Shown here: piece after piece, positions 18,390 through 26,303 of the stretch
Layout of the letters: each line of letters starts with the position of its first letter
Position numbering within the stretch: position 1 is the stretch's first letter
Assembly (NCBI RefSeq): GCF_900111765.1
Contig: NZ_FOIB01000005.1
Span: 620,001-684,000, forward strand
Source: Myxococcus fulvus
GTDB lineage: Bacteria > Myxococcota > Myxococcia > Myxococcales > Myxococcaceae
Length of the DNA stretch: 64,000 nt
Direction: 5' to 3'
Made by a program: the position numbers and the translations under genes
Notes under the pieces: model-generated
Seen by the model: the letters and a program-made list of their open reading frames with translations, nothing else
What the model was told of the DNA's origin: nothing
Databases searched by the model: none

Positions 18390-18412
18390 ATCGTTGTAGA
18401 ATCCACAACGAT
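18390..18412. promoter_or_regulatory. Inverted repeat with LysR-box form overlapping the LysR start codon
   Basis: Perfect arms ATCGTTGT (18390-18397) and ACAACGAT (18405-18412) flank seven bases. The core TTGT-N7-ACAA has the T-N11-A form of LysR-family binding sites. The right arm includes the first two bases of the LysR start codon, so binding there could block that gene's own expression. It is also between two divergent genes. Confidence 0.65.
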
Positions 18413-19295
18413 GAACCTCAACCATCTGACGGTCTTCCTCGCGGTGGCGCAGACGCGCGGCTACACGCAGGCCGCGAAGCGGCTCGATGTCGACAAGGGA
18501 CACGTGAGCCGGGTGGTCCGCGCGCTCGAGTCCGAGCTGGGCGTGGTCCTCCTCACCCGGACGACGCGCGCGGTGGCGCTGACCGTCGCGGGAGAACAAC
18601 TCCTCGCGCGCATCGCAGAGCCCCTCGCCGCGCTCGAATCCGCCACGACCTCGCTGGAGGACCGGCCCGTGACACCCTCGGGCCTGGTGACGGTGACGAC
18701 GACGCCGGACCTGGGCCGCACCGTGGTGGCGCCCCTGGTGGCCGCCTTCCGCGCACGCTACCCGCTGGTCCGGGTGCGGCTCGTCCTGGAGTCCTCGGTG
18801 GTGGCACTCGCGGCGACGCGCTCCGACCTGGCCCTGCGGGTGGGCACGCTGCGCCCCGGGCCGTTCAAGGCCCGCAAGCTGGGCACCCTGGAGGCGGGCT
18901 TCTTCGCCTCGCCCCGCTACCTGGCGTCACGCGGGAGCATGAAGTCCGTGAGCGAGCTGGCCCGGCATGACGGCCTGTGGCCCTCGACCCAACCGGGGCG
19001 CAAGAGCTTCGCCGCGAAGAAGGACTCGCCTCCCGCGGCCGTCGAGTGCGAGGACTTCGGCGCCCTGCTGGAGCTGGCCCGGAACGCGGGCGGCGTGGCG
19101 CTGTTGCCCACGTTCCTCGCCGCGCGGGACGTGGCGCAGGGAACGCTCGTTCGGGTGCTGTCGGACCTCACCTTCCCCGGCACCCCGCTCTCCCTCGTCA
19201 CCCTCCCCGAGCGCCCTCTCGCGCCTCGCGTGGTCGCGATGCGCGACTTCCTCATCGAGCACGTTCCGACGGCGCTCGCGATGAAGCCCCATTAG
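18411..19295 (+). CDS. LysR-family transcriptional regulator
   Basis: 294 residues. The N-terminal winged helix-turn-helix (LNHLTVFLAVAQTRGYTQAAKRLDVDKGHVSRVVRALESELG, broken here only by numbering) is characteristic, followed by a periplasmic-binding-like effector domain. It resembles the AaeR/DsdC-like group that regulates adjacent genes. There is no Shine-Dalgarno before the ATG at 18411, only the inverted repeat, which suggests a leaderless or tightly controlled message. The AAC(3) gene begins 12 bases after the stop and is probably co-transcribed. Confidence 0.93.
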   Translation: MNLNHLTVFLAVAQTRGYTQAAKRLDVDKGHVSRVVRALESELGVVLLTRTTRAVALTVAGEQLLARIAEPLAALESATTSLEDRPVTPSGLVTVTTTPDLGRTVVAPLVAAFRARYPLVRVRLVLESSVVALAATRSDLALRVGTLRPGPFKARKLGTLEAGFFASPRYLASRGSMKSVSELARHDGLWPSTQPGRKSFAAKKDSPPAAVECEDFGALLELARNAGGVALLPTFLAARDVAQGTLVRVLSDLTFPGTPLSLVTLPERPLAPRVVAMRDFLIEHVPTALAMKPH

Positions 19296-19307
19296 GATTT
19301 CGAGCCC

Positions 19308-20084
19308 ATGTCCGACGAGATCAGCCAACAACAGATGGAGGAGCAGCTCCGCGCCCTCGGCGTGCGCGAGGCGGGCGTGCTCCTGGTCCACACGTCGTTC
19401 CGCGCCGTGCGTCCCGTGGAAGGCGGGCCGCTCGGACTGGTGGCTGCCCTGCGCGCCGCCCTCGGTCCTCGTGGGACATTGGTGATGCCGACGATGACGG
19501 ATGGCGAGTCCGTCTTCGACCCACGCTCCACACCCACCACGGACATGGGCATCACCGCGGAGCTGTTCTGGCGCCAGCCGGGCGTGGTGCGCAGCACGCA
19601 TCCGGGCGGCTCGTTCGCCGCGGCGGGTCCCCACGCGGTGGAGATCTGCCGCCCACAGCCCCTGTCTCCGCCGCACGGCCCCGATAGCCCCGTGGGTCAG
19701 GTGCACGCGCTGGGCGGACAGGTCCTCCTGCTCGGCGTGACACACAGCGAGGACACCACGCTGCACCTCGCGGAGGCGCTCGCGGGCGTGCCCTACTCCA
19801 TCTCCCATCCCTGCGTCGTCGAGGTCGACGGTGTCGCGAGCACGGTGGACATCGCCGAGACGGACCACTGCTGCACCGGCTTCCGTCGCGCGGACGCGTG
19901 GCTCCGGGCTCGGGGCCTGCAACGTGAGGGCAAGGTGGGCCACGCCGACGCACGACTGGCGGACGCGCGGGACATCGTCGCCGTCGCGATGGAGCAGCTC
20001 GCCACGGACCCGCTCGTCTTCCTCTGCGGGCCAGACGCCGGCTGCGAGGAGTGCACGCTCGCTCGTGACAGCGTCTCGCGCTGA
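19308..20084 (+). CDS. Aminoglycoside N(3)-acetyltransferase family protein
   Basis: 258 residues of the AAC(3) antibiotic-acetyltransferase fold, distinct from GNAT. Motifs: LLVHTSFRAV, GGPLGLVAALRAALGPRGTL, VMPTMT, RSTHPGGSFAAAG, and HLAEALAGVPY. Such enzymes acetylate the 3-amino group of aminoglycosides from acetyl-CoA, but many chromosomal homologues act on other substrates. The location behind a LysR gene suggests inducible expression. The C-terminus is cysteine-rich (CGPDAGCEEC), which is unusual for the family. Confidence 0.85.
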   Translation: MSDEISQQQMEEQLRALGVREAGVLLVHTSFRAVRPVEGGPLGLVAALRAALGPRGTLVMPTMTDGESVFDPRSTPTTDMGITAELFWRQPGVVRSTHPGGSFAAAGPHAVEICRPQPLSPPHGPDSPVGQVHALGGQVLLLGVTHSEDTTLHLAEALAGVPYSISHPCVVEVDGVASTVDIAETDHCCTGFRRADAWLRARGLQREGKVGHADARLADARDIVAVAMEQLATDPLVFLCGPDAGCEECTLARDSVSR

Positions 20085-20153
20085 GTGCCCCGCACCCGGA
20101 AGCACGGCGCCCGACGCTTGCGCGCCCGAGTGAGCACAGGCGATCACCCCGGG

Positions 20154-20169
20154 TGTCGCTGACGCGACA
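20154..20169. promoter_or_regulatory. Inverted repeat in the cytochrome leader region
   Basis: TGTCGC (20154-20159) and GCGACA (20164-20169) are separated by TGAC, 96 bases before the cytochrome start. It may be an operator half-pair or a small mRNA stem. No protein can be assigned. Confidence 0.3.
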
Positions 20170-20228
20170 GGCACCGACTCTCGCGCGGAATGCACGTGCC
20201 ACGCGCGCCCGAGTGACCTCAATAGCTG

Positions 20229-20244
20229 CGCGCTTCGAAGCGCG
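20229..20244. promoter_or_regulatory. Perfect 16-base palindrome before the cytochrome gene
   Basis: CGCGCTTCGAAGCGCG reads identically on both strands and sits 20 bases upstream of the start at 20265. The length is well beyond chance for this short region. It is a candidate operator or leader hairpin controlling the cytochrome gene. Confidence 0.45.
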
Positions 20245-20264
20245 TCAGCATTGGGGGAACAAGG

Positions 20265-21947
20265 ATGAAGAAGAATCGTGGGAAGGTCGGCTGGGTGTTC
20301 CTGGCCACCAGCCTGGCCATGGCGCAGGGGGCCTGCTCGAAGAGCAAGGACAGCGGCCCGAACATCAACCAGAACCAGACGAAGGACGGCCCCGCGGACC
20401 AGGGGCCGGACCTGCCGCGCCTGACGGGCGGCGACAGCACCCGGGGCCAGCAGGTGTTCCGCTTCGAGACCTTCGGCAACGAGGGCTTCTGGACGGACGC
20501 GGTGCGACTGCCCGCGGGCATCGTCGCCGCGCGGCTCACCCCGGTGCAGGCGCTGCAGGCGGGCCTCAGCGTCAACGTGGACGCACTGGATGACGCCACC
20601 AAGGCGGCCGTCGCGGCCGAGCTGGCCTCGCAGGGCACCAGCGGTCCGCTGCTCAATGACCCGGCCACCACCGTGGCGCTCATCAACGCCAACGCGGTGA
20701 TTGGCGTCGTGGTCAAGGACACCAACGCGGACGGCAAGCTGGACGTCGCCAGCGGCGACAAGGTGGGCGTGTCCTGCGCGCTGTGCCACGCGATTACGGA
20801 CGGCTCGGTGGTGAAGTCGCCCAACAACCTGGGCGGCGGCTCCATCGGCAAGCAGATCGACGGCCCCACGCCGCACAACCTCAACGTGGGCGGCATCTTC
20901 GCGGTGGCCGCCAACACGCGCGCGCTCTACCCGCTCCTCCAGGTGAAGCTGACCGCCAACGGGGACAAGTCCATCGGCCGTGCGCCCTCGGAGCAGGGCC
21001 TCACGGAGAAGTCCACGGAGGCGGAGGTCGACGCCTTCGCGAGCAACCCGGCCTTCTACCCGCTGGGCTCGTTCGATGACGCGCCGGACGGCACGGGCGC
21101 GCAGCAGCACATCGCGCCGTTCTTCCGCACGGACCTGGCGGCGCCCTGGGGCACGCCCGGCGACATCGCGCGGCTCGAGAACTTCAACAACCTCGTCTAC
21201 ACCGTGCTGCTGGACCTCACGAGCCTGGTGACACCCGGGGGTCGCACCTTCCTCCAGGCCCTGGGCGGCAAGGCCGCGGGCACCGAGCTGGCGGACGACT
21301 ACCTCGCCATCCTCAAGGAGACGCAGGTGGTGGGCAAAGGCGGCGTGGTGGGCGAGGGCTTCCCCTACATCACCGCGACGGCCGTCCCCGCCGACCAGGT
21401 CGGCACCGAGGCCGCGCCCGTGGGCCTGCGCGTGGACGAGAACGCGCTGAGGGACCTCAACGCATACACCGACAGCCTCCAGGCCCCCGCGCCGGTCGCC
21501 TTCGATGCCGCCCGCGCCGCGCGTGGACGCGAGCAGTTCACCGCGCGCTGCACCAACTGCCACAACGTGGACCAGAGCAAGCGCGTCCCGTCCTTCATCG
21601 TGCCGATGAAGAGCATCTACCCGGGCTACAACCCGACGGTGCTCGCCGAGCGCCCCGTGGAGCCCGGCATCCGGACCATCGCCTTCGCGCCCATCCAGGA
21701 CGACCCCACCATCATCTTCGACGACAAGACGGTCATCGTGGAGGCCAGCCGCCGGGGGGAGCCGCGTGGCTCCGCCCTGCCCCTGCTGTTGGACCTGGGG
21801 CGCAAGGACCGCTTCCTCCACGACAGCTCGGTGGCGGGGCTCGATGCGCTGCTGGACCCCACGCGCGGCGACAAGGCACCCCACCCCGTCTACGTGCAGG
21901 ACGCCACGCAGCGGGGTGACCTGGTGGAGTTCCTCAAGAGCCTGTAG
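20265..21947 (+). CDS. Exported c-type cytochrome with two CxxCH haem motifs
   Basis: 560 residues. A signal sequence (KVGWVFLATSLAMAQGAC) ends at a Cys that may be lipidated, although position -3 is not ideal for a lipobox. Two haem-binding sites are visible: CALCH at about residue 174 and CTNCH at about residue 429. Between them is a long region with aromatic and Gly-rich loops. The end reads DATQRGDLVEFLKSL, like the last helix of a cytochrome c domain. The protein could be a peroxidase- or oxidase-like electron-transfer enzyme anchored in the periplasm. It stands alone, with a palindrome upstream. Confidence 0.85.
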   Translation: MKKNRGKVGWVFLATSLAMAQGACSKSKDSGPNINQNQTKDGPADQGPDLPRLTGGDSTRGQQVFRFETFGNEGFWTDAVRLPAGIVAARLTPVQALQAGLSVNVDALDDATKAAVAAELASQGTSGPLLNDPATTVALINANAVIGVVVKDTNADGKLDVASGDKVGVSCALCHAITDGSVVKSPNNLGGGSIGKQIDGPTPHNLNVGGIFAVAANTRALYPLLQVKLTANGDKSIGRAPSEQGLTEKSTEAEVDAFASNPAFYPLGSFDDAPDGTGAQQHIAPFFRTDLAAPWGTPGDIARLENFNNLVYTVLLDLTSLVTPGGRTFLQALGGKAAGTELADDYLAILKETQVVGKGGVVGEGFPYITATAVPADQVGTEAAPVGLRVDENALRDLNAYTDSLQAPAPVAFDAARAARGREQFTARCTNCHNVDQSKRVPSFIVPMKSIYPGYNPTVLAERPVEPGIRTIAFAPIQDDPTIIFDDKTVIVEASRRGEPRGSALPLLLDLGRKDRFLHDSSVAGLDALLDPTRGDKAPHPVYVQDATQRGDLVEFLKSL

Positions 21948-21965
21948 CCGCCACCTCAGCGGGCG

Positions 21966-22295
21966 TCAGTCGTCTTCCACGTCCCGCTTCAGCTTCGACA
22001 GGAGGCCCACGGCCTCCCGTGCATAGGGGGAGATCCACCGCTCGTGGATCTCCTGGAAGGGCGTGACGTCAAGGTAGTTCCAGCGCGTGCGCCCTTCCTT
22101 CACCGCGATGACCAGACCCGCGCGCTCCAGCACCTTCAGGTGCTGCATCACCGTGCACCGGTCCAGCGAGCCCTCGAACCGCTCGCACAAATCTCCGGTC
22201 GTCCGCGGCGCCTCCTTCAACAAGTCCAGCATCGCCCGCCTCCGCGAGTCCGCCAGCGCCTTGAAGATGAGGTCATCCCGCTCCGCCCTCGACAT
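21966..22295 (-). CDS. ArsR-family transcriptional repressor
   Basis: 109 residues with the ArsR winged helix: LIFKALADSRRRAMLDLL, TTGDLCERF, and the recognition-helix region RCTVMQHLKVLERAGLV with KEGRTRWNYLD. No classic metal-binding Cys pair is present. It is divergent from an AHSA1/SRPBCC gene, a pairing seen in many genomes where ArsR-type proteins control START-like proteins. Its own start codon lies inside a palindrome (22294-22313), which implies autorepression. Confidence 0.92.
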   Translation of the reverse strand: MSRAERDDLIFKALADSRRRAMLDLLKEAPRTTGDLCERFEGSLDRCTVMQHLKVLERAGLVIAVKEGRTRWNYLDVTPFQEIHERWISPYAREAVGLLSKLKRDVEDD

Positions 22296-22313
22296 GTTAT
22301 AATTCTATAACAT
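22294..22313. promoter_or_regulatory. AT-rich operator/promoter palindrome shared by arsR and the AHSA1 gene
   Basis: Arms ATGTTAT (22294-22300) and ATAACAT (22307-22313) surround AATTCT. The left arm includes the arsR start codon at 22295, and a perfect TATAAT (22298-22303) lies on the plus strand inside it. This AT-rich island is unlike the surrounding GC-rich DNA. It fits a combined -10 element and repressor site for both divergent genes. Confidence 0.75.
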
Positions 22314-22349
22314 ATTGTCCGGCCGAAACCCAGCGAGAGGAGCAACGAG

Positions 22350-22790
22350 ATGGAGCCCAGGTTCCAGGTGCAGTTGAAGGTCCAGAAGCCGGTGGCGCAG
22401 GTGTTCGACGCGGTGGTGGACCCGCGCAAGCTCAGCGGCTACTTCGTCCAGACCGCGAGCGGGCCGCTGGTGGCGGGCGCGACGGTGAAGTGGAGCTTCG
22501 CGGAGGTGCCGGGCGAGCACGACGTCGTCGTCCGCGAGGTGGAGAAGGACGCCCGGCTCGTCTTCGAGTGGGAGGCGGGCCCTGGCGGCTATCAGATTCG
22601 CGTGGAGATGCGCTTCACGCCCATCGATGCCGGCAACACCATGGTCCAGATTCGCGAGTCCGGCTGGAAGGACACCCTGGCGGACGTCCAGGCGTCCTAC
22701 GGCAACTGTGGCGGCTGGATGCACATGATGTCGTGTCTCAAGGCCTACCTCGAGTACGGCATCAACCTGCGCGCGGGCGGAGCGATGTGA
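22350..22790 (+). CDS. SRPBCC (AHSA1-type START-like) domain protein
   Basis: 146 residues of a single START-like domain: VQKPVAQVFDAVVDPRKLSGYF opens the ligand-binding fold, VKWSFAEVPGEHDV and RLVFEWEAGPGG form strands, and CGGWMHMMSCLKAYLEYG is the long C-terminal helix. These domains bind hydrophobic ligands or act on a chaperone. A GAGAGGAG-like site precedes the ATG. It is probably induced when the divergent ArsR leaves the shared operator. Confidence 0.9.
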   Translation: MEPRFQVQLKVQKPVAQVFDAVVDPRKLSGYFVQTASGPLVAGATVKWSFAEVPGEHDVVVREVEKDARLVFEWEAGPGGYQIRVEMRFTPIDAGNTMVQIRESGWKDTLADVQASYGNCGGWMHMMSCLKAYLEYGINLRAGGAM

Positions 22791-22811
22791 GCGGACCCGC
22801 CCCCGCGCCGA

Positions 22812-23357
22812 CTACAGCGAGGGCAGCACCTGCGCGTCCTTCAGCCGAGGGGCGCGCAGGTCCTTCGGGGACATGAGCGGCTCCGTCACCGGCCAGGGGA
22901 TGGCGAGGTCCGGGTCGTCCCACGCGATGCAGCGCTCGACCTCTGGCGCATACTGCGTGGTGCACTTGTAATGGAAGTCCGCGGTGGCGCTCGTCACGCA
23001 GAAGCCGTGCGCGAAGCCCGGCGGAATCCAGAGCTGCCGACGGTTCTCCGAGGACAGCTCCACGCCCACCCACCGGCCGAACGTGGGCGAGCCGCGCCGC
23101 ACATCCACGGCCACGTCGTACACGCTGCCCGCGAGCACCTGCACCAGCTTCCCCTGCCCCTGCGGCTCCTGGAAGTGCAGCCCGCGCAGGGTGCCCTTCC
23201 CCGAGCGCGAGTAGTTGTCCTGCACGAAGGGCCCGGGGATGCCGGCGTCCGCGTAGCGCTTCGCGTGGAACAGCTCCATGAAGAAGCCCCTGTCGTCACC
23301 GAAGACCTTGGGCTCGAGGAGCAGCAGCTCCGGAATCTCCTGGGGGATGACCTTCAC
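22812..23357 (-). CDS. rmlC: dTDP-4-dehydrorhamnose 3,5-epimerase
   Basis: 181 residues. It epimerises C3 and C5 of the dTDP-4-keto-6-deoxyglucose intermediate of rhamnose synthesis. Motifs include GDDRGFFMELFHAKRY, VQDNYSRSGKGTLRGLHFQ, the catalytic-site region with GKLVQVLAGSVYDVAVDVRRGSPT, and IPPGFAHGFCVTS. The GTG start at 23357 overlaps the rmlA stop as GTGA, so rmlA and rmlC are coupled. Last gene of rmlBDAC. Confidence 0.96.
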   Translation of the reverse strand: MKVIPQEIPELLLLEPKVFGDDRGFFMELFHAKRYADAGIPGPFVQDNYSRSGKGTLRGLHFQEPQGQGKLVQVLAGSVYDVAVDVRRGSPTFGRWVGVELSSENRRQLWIPPGFAHGFCVTSATADFHYKCTTQYAPEVERCIAWDDPDLAIPWPVTEPLMSPKDLRAPRLKDAQVLPSL

Positions 23358-24238
23358 GACACCGCTCCCCGATTCTCCGCGACGGCCAGCAGGTACTCGC
23401 CGTACTCGTTCTTGCGCATCGGCTCGGCCAGCGCCACCAGCTGCTTCGCGTCGATGTAGCCCATCCGGTACGCAATCTCCTCGGGGCACGACACCTTGAG
23501 GCCCTGCCGCCGCTCGATGACCTCGATGAAGTTGGAGGCCTCCATCAACGAGCTGTGCGTGCCCGTGTCCAGCCACGCATAGCCGCGCCCCATCAGCTCC
23601 ACGTCGAGCTGGCCCCGGCGCAGGTACTCGATGTTGACGTCGGTGATCTCCAGCTCTCCGCGCGGGCTCGGCTTGAGCGCCGCGGCGATGTCGAGCACCT
23701 GGTTGTCGTAGAAGTACAGCCCGGTGACGGCGTAGCTGGACTTGGGCTTCGCCGGCTTCTCCTCCAGGCTCACCGCGCGGTTCTTCGCATCCAGTTCGAC
23801 GACGCCGTAGCGCTGCGGGTCCTTCACGTAATAGCCGAACACGGTGGCGCCCAAGGACGTGCGGCGCGCGGCGTCGCGCACCAGGTTGCTGAGCCCATGG
23901 CCGTAGAAGATGTTGTCGCCCAGGATGAGCGACACCGGGTCCTTGCCCACGAAGTCGCGGCCGATGATGAACGCCTGGGCCAGGCCCTCGGGCCGGGGCT
24001 GCTCGGCGTACTCGAAGCGCATGCCCCACTGCGAGCCGTCACCCAACAGCTCCCGGAAGCGCGGCAGGTCCTGCGGCGTGGAGATGATGAGCACGTCGCG
24101 GATGCCCGCCAGCATCAGCGTGCTGAGCGGGTAGTAGATCATCGGCTTGTCGTGCACCGGGAGCAGCTGCTTGCTGACCACGCGGGTCAGCGGATACAGC
24201 CGGGTGCCCGAGCCGCCGGCGAGGATGATGCCCTTCAT
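23354..24238 (-). CDS. rmlA: Glucose-1-phosphate thymidylyltransferase
   Basis: 294 residues. It makes dTDP-glucose from dTTP and glucose-1-phosphate, the first committed step to dTDP-rhamnose. The N-terminal MKGIILAGGSGTRLYPLT is the nucleotide-binding signature, and KQLLPVHDKPMIYYPLS, LILGDNIFYG and EITDVNIEYL are all conserved. The ATG at 24238 has GGAGAGG six bases upstream, so it is preferred over the GTG at 24244. Confidence 0.97.
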   Translation of the reverse strand: MKGIILAGGSGTRLYPLTRVVSKQLLPVHDKPMIYYPLSTLMLAGIRDVLIISTPQDLPRFRELLGDGSQWGMRFEYAEQPRPEGLAQAFIIGRDFVGKDPVSLILGDNIFYGHGLSNLVRDAARRTSLGATVFGYYVKDPQRYGVVELDAKNRAVSLEEKPAKPKSSYAVTGLYFYDNQVLDIAAALKPSPRGELEITDVNIEYLRRGQLDVELMGRGYAWLDTGTHSSLMEASNFIEVIERRQGLKVSCPEEIAYRMGYIDAKQLVALAEPMRKNEYGEYLLAVAENRGAVS

Positions 24239-24253
24239 GTCCACCTCTCCACG

Positions 24254-25156
24254 TCAGTGCCCCCGCGCGGCCTTCCACGTGGCGTGGAAGCGCGCGAGCG
24301 ACTCGGCCAGCTCCAAGGGCTTCGCGTCCAGCTCGGCGCGAACCTTGTCCGTCCTCAGCCCACCCTTCAGCGGACGGGGGCTGGGCAGCTTCAGCTCCGC
24401 CATGCGCGTGGGGACGATGAGCTTCGGGTCGAACCCGAACACCTCGCACAGCGTCCGGCCGTAGGCCACCCGGTCCACCACGGCGGCGCCGCAGGTGTTC
24501 CAGACGCCGCCGAGCCTGCGCTCGCCCAGCTCCACCAGCATGGCCGCCACGTTGTCCGCGAGGCTGGGCGAGACGACCTGGTCCTCGAAGAGCTTCGCGG
24601 GCTGGCCCTTCTCCAGATTCGTCACCAGCCACGCGCCGAAGTTGAGCCGCCCCTCCACCGGGGGCCAGCCGTAGACCACCGCCGTGCGGGCGATGGCGCA
24701 GCCGGGCGCGAGCACCCGCGCCGCCTGCTCCCCCATGTGCTTGGTCACCGCGTAGACGCCGCGCGGGTTGGGCACGGCGTCCTCGTCGTACGGGCCCGCT
24801 TCGCCGTCGAAGACGTAGTCGGTGGACACGTGCACCAGGTGCGCCCCGGCCTTGCGAGCGCCCCGGGCGACGAACTCCGTGGCGCGCACGTTGCCCGCGT
24901 AGGCGGCCTCCGGGTCCTTCTCGCAGGCGTCCACCTCCGTCATGGAGGCGCAGTGGATGACGACCTCGGGCGCCGCGGCCTCCAGCGCCGAGGCCACCTC
25001 CGCCTCGCGCGTCAGGTCCACCGTCGCGTAGCCATACGCGCCGCCGGTGCGACGGGGCCCTCGCCCCAGCCCCACCACGGTGTGGCCGCGCTGCTCCAAC
25101 TGCAGACAGGCGCGGCTGCCCACCAGTCCGTTCGAGCCCGTGACGAGCACGCGCAT
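24254..25156 (-). CDS. rmlD: dTDP-4-dehydrorhamnose reductase (RmlD-like)
   Basis: 300 residues of a short-chain dehydrogenase/reductase: MRVLVTGSNGLVGS is the NAD(P)H-binding start, HVSTDYVFDGEAGPYDED and Y-x3-K in YAVTKHMGE form the active site. It reduces the 4-keto sugar to dTDP-L-rhamnose. The start lies one base after the rmlB stop. The sequence is closest to RmlD, but other sugar-nucleotide reductases of this superfamily are hard to exclude; the position between rmlB and rmlA supports the call. Confidence 0.9.
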   Translation of the reverse strand: MRVLVTGSNGLVGSRACLQLEQRGHTVVGLGRGPRRTGGAYGYATVDLTREAEVASALEAAAPEVVIHCASMTEVDACEKDPEAAYAGNVRATEFVARGARKAGAHLVHVSTDYVFDGEAGPYDEDAVPNPRGVYAVTKHMGEQAARVLAPGCAIARTAVVYGWPPVEGRLNFGAWLVTNLEKGQPAKLFEDQVVSPSLADNVAAMLVELGERRLGGVWNTCGAAVVDRVAYGRTLCEVFGFDPKLIVPTRMAELKLPSPRPLKGGLRTDKVRAELDAKPLELAESLARFHATWKAARGH

Positions 25157-25157
25157 G

Positions 25158-26183
25158 TCACGCCCTCCCCTGGAGGCGGTGCTGGTACTGCGTCTCGAAG
25201 TACTGGCGATACGCGCCGCTCATCACGCGGCCCCACCACGCCGGGTGGTCCACGTACCAGCGCACCGTCTGGGCCAGGCCCTCCTCGAAGGTGTGCGCGG
25301 GCGTCCAGCCCAGCTCCGCGCGAATCTTCGACGGGTCGATGGCGTAGCGTCGGTCATGCCCCGGCCGGTCCTTGACGTACTGGATGAGCGACTCGGGCTT
25401 GCCCACGAGGCCGAGGATGGCCTTCACGATGTCGATGTTGCGCCGCTCCGCGCCGCCGCCGATGTTGTAGACCTCGCCCGCGCGGCCCTTCTCCAGCGCG
25501 AGCAAGAGCGCCCGACAGTGGTCCTCCACGTGGAGCCAGTCGCGCACGTTGGCGCCGTCGCCGTACACCGGCAGGGGCTTGTCGTGCAGCGCGTTGACCA
25601 CCATGAGCGGGATGAGCTTCTCGGGGAACTGGTAGCGGCCGTAGTTGTTCGAGCAGCGCGTCACCACCACATCCATCTTGAACGTGTGGTGGTACGCGAG
25701 CGCCACCAGGTCCGAGCTCGTCTTGCTGGCCGAGTACGGGCTGGAGGGGTTGAGCGGCGAGGACTCGGTGAAGGCACCGGTGGGGCCGAGCGAGCCGTAG
25801 ACCTCGTCGGTGGACACCATGACGAAGCGCTGGATGCCGCGCGCGCGGCTGGCCTCGAGCAGCCGCTGGGTGCCCAGCACGTTGGTGGTGACGAAGACCT
25901 CGGGGCCGAGGATGGAGCGGTCCACGTGGCTCTCGGCCGCCAGGTGCAGCACGGCGTCGATGGCGTGCACGGACATCAGGTGCTCCACCAGCTCGCGGTT
26001 GCCGATGTCGCCGCGGACGAAGACGTGGCGCGGGTCGCCCTCCAGGTCGGAGAGGTTCTCCAGGTTGCCCGCGTACGTCAGCTGGTCCAGGTTGAGCACC
26101 GTCCAGTCGGGTCGCTCGCGTCGCAGGTACCGCACGAGGTTGGAGCCGATGAAGCCACACCCTCCTGTCACCATTACGTTCAT
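25158..26183 (-). CDS. rmlB: dTDP-glucose 4,6-dehydratase
   Basis: 341 residues. It dehydrates dTDP-glucose to the 4-keto-6-deoxy intermediate. MNVMVTGGCGFIGSNLVRYL binds NAD, VSTDEVYGSLG and YSASKTSSDL carry the catalytic residues, and RCSNNYGRYQFPEKLIPLM and YGDGANVRDWLHVEDH are diagnostic. First gene of the operon rmlBDAC. A longer frame reaching 27134 overlaps the divergent glycosyltransferase and is not used. Confidence 0.97.
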   Translation of the reverse strand: MNVMVTGGCGFIGSNLVRYLRRERPDWTVLNLDQLTYAGNLENLSDLEGDPRHVFVRGDIGNRELVEHLMSVHAIDAVLHLAAESHVDRSILGPEVFVTTNVLGTQRLLEASRARGIQRFVMVSTDEVYGSLGPTGAFTESSPLNPSSPYSASKTSSDLVALAYHHTFKMDVVVTRCSNNYGRYQFPEKLIPLMVVNALHDKPLPVYGDGANVRDWLHVEDHCRALLLALEKGRAGEVYNIGGGAERRNIDIVKAILGLVGKPESLIQYVKDRPGHDRRYAIDPSKIRAELGWTPAHTFEEGLAQTVRWYVDHPAWWGRVMSGAYRQYFETQYQHRLQGRA

Positions 26184-26234
26184 GTGCCGCGGGCCTCGGG
26201 TGCTCAGAGAGGGTGCCTGCGTATCGGAGAGGTT

Positions 26235-26247
26235 CTTGACGGTCAAG
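26235..26247. promoter_or_regulatory. Short palindrome between divergent rmlB and glycosyltransferase genes
   Basis: CTTGAC-G-GTCAAG sits in the 120-base gap between the two divergent starts. Each strand offers a TTGAC that could be a -35, but no good -10 follows at 17 bases on either strand. A regulator site is possible. Confidence 0.3.
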
Positions 26248-26303
26248 GCGCCAGGGGCCTCGGGCTTGTGTGCTCCCCCTCGCGGCGCTAAGGGAGCCTC
26301 CGC

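Noticed and set aside
18927..21884. 985-residue open frame on the minus strand
   Set aside because: It runs antisense through LysR, AAC(3) and the cytochrome, each of which has recognisable motifs. Its composition (His, Arg, Gly, Ala-rich) is typical of a GC-rich shadow frame.
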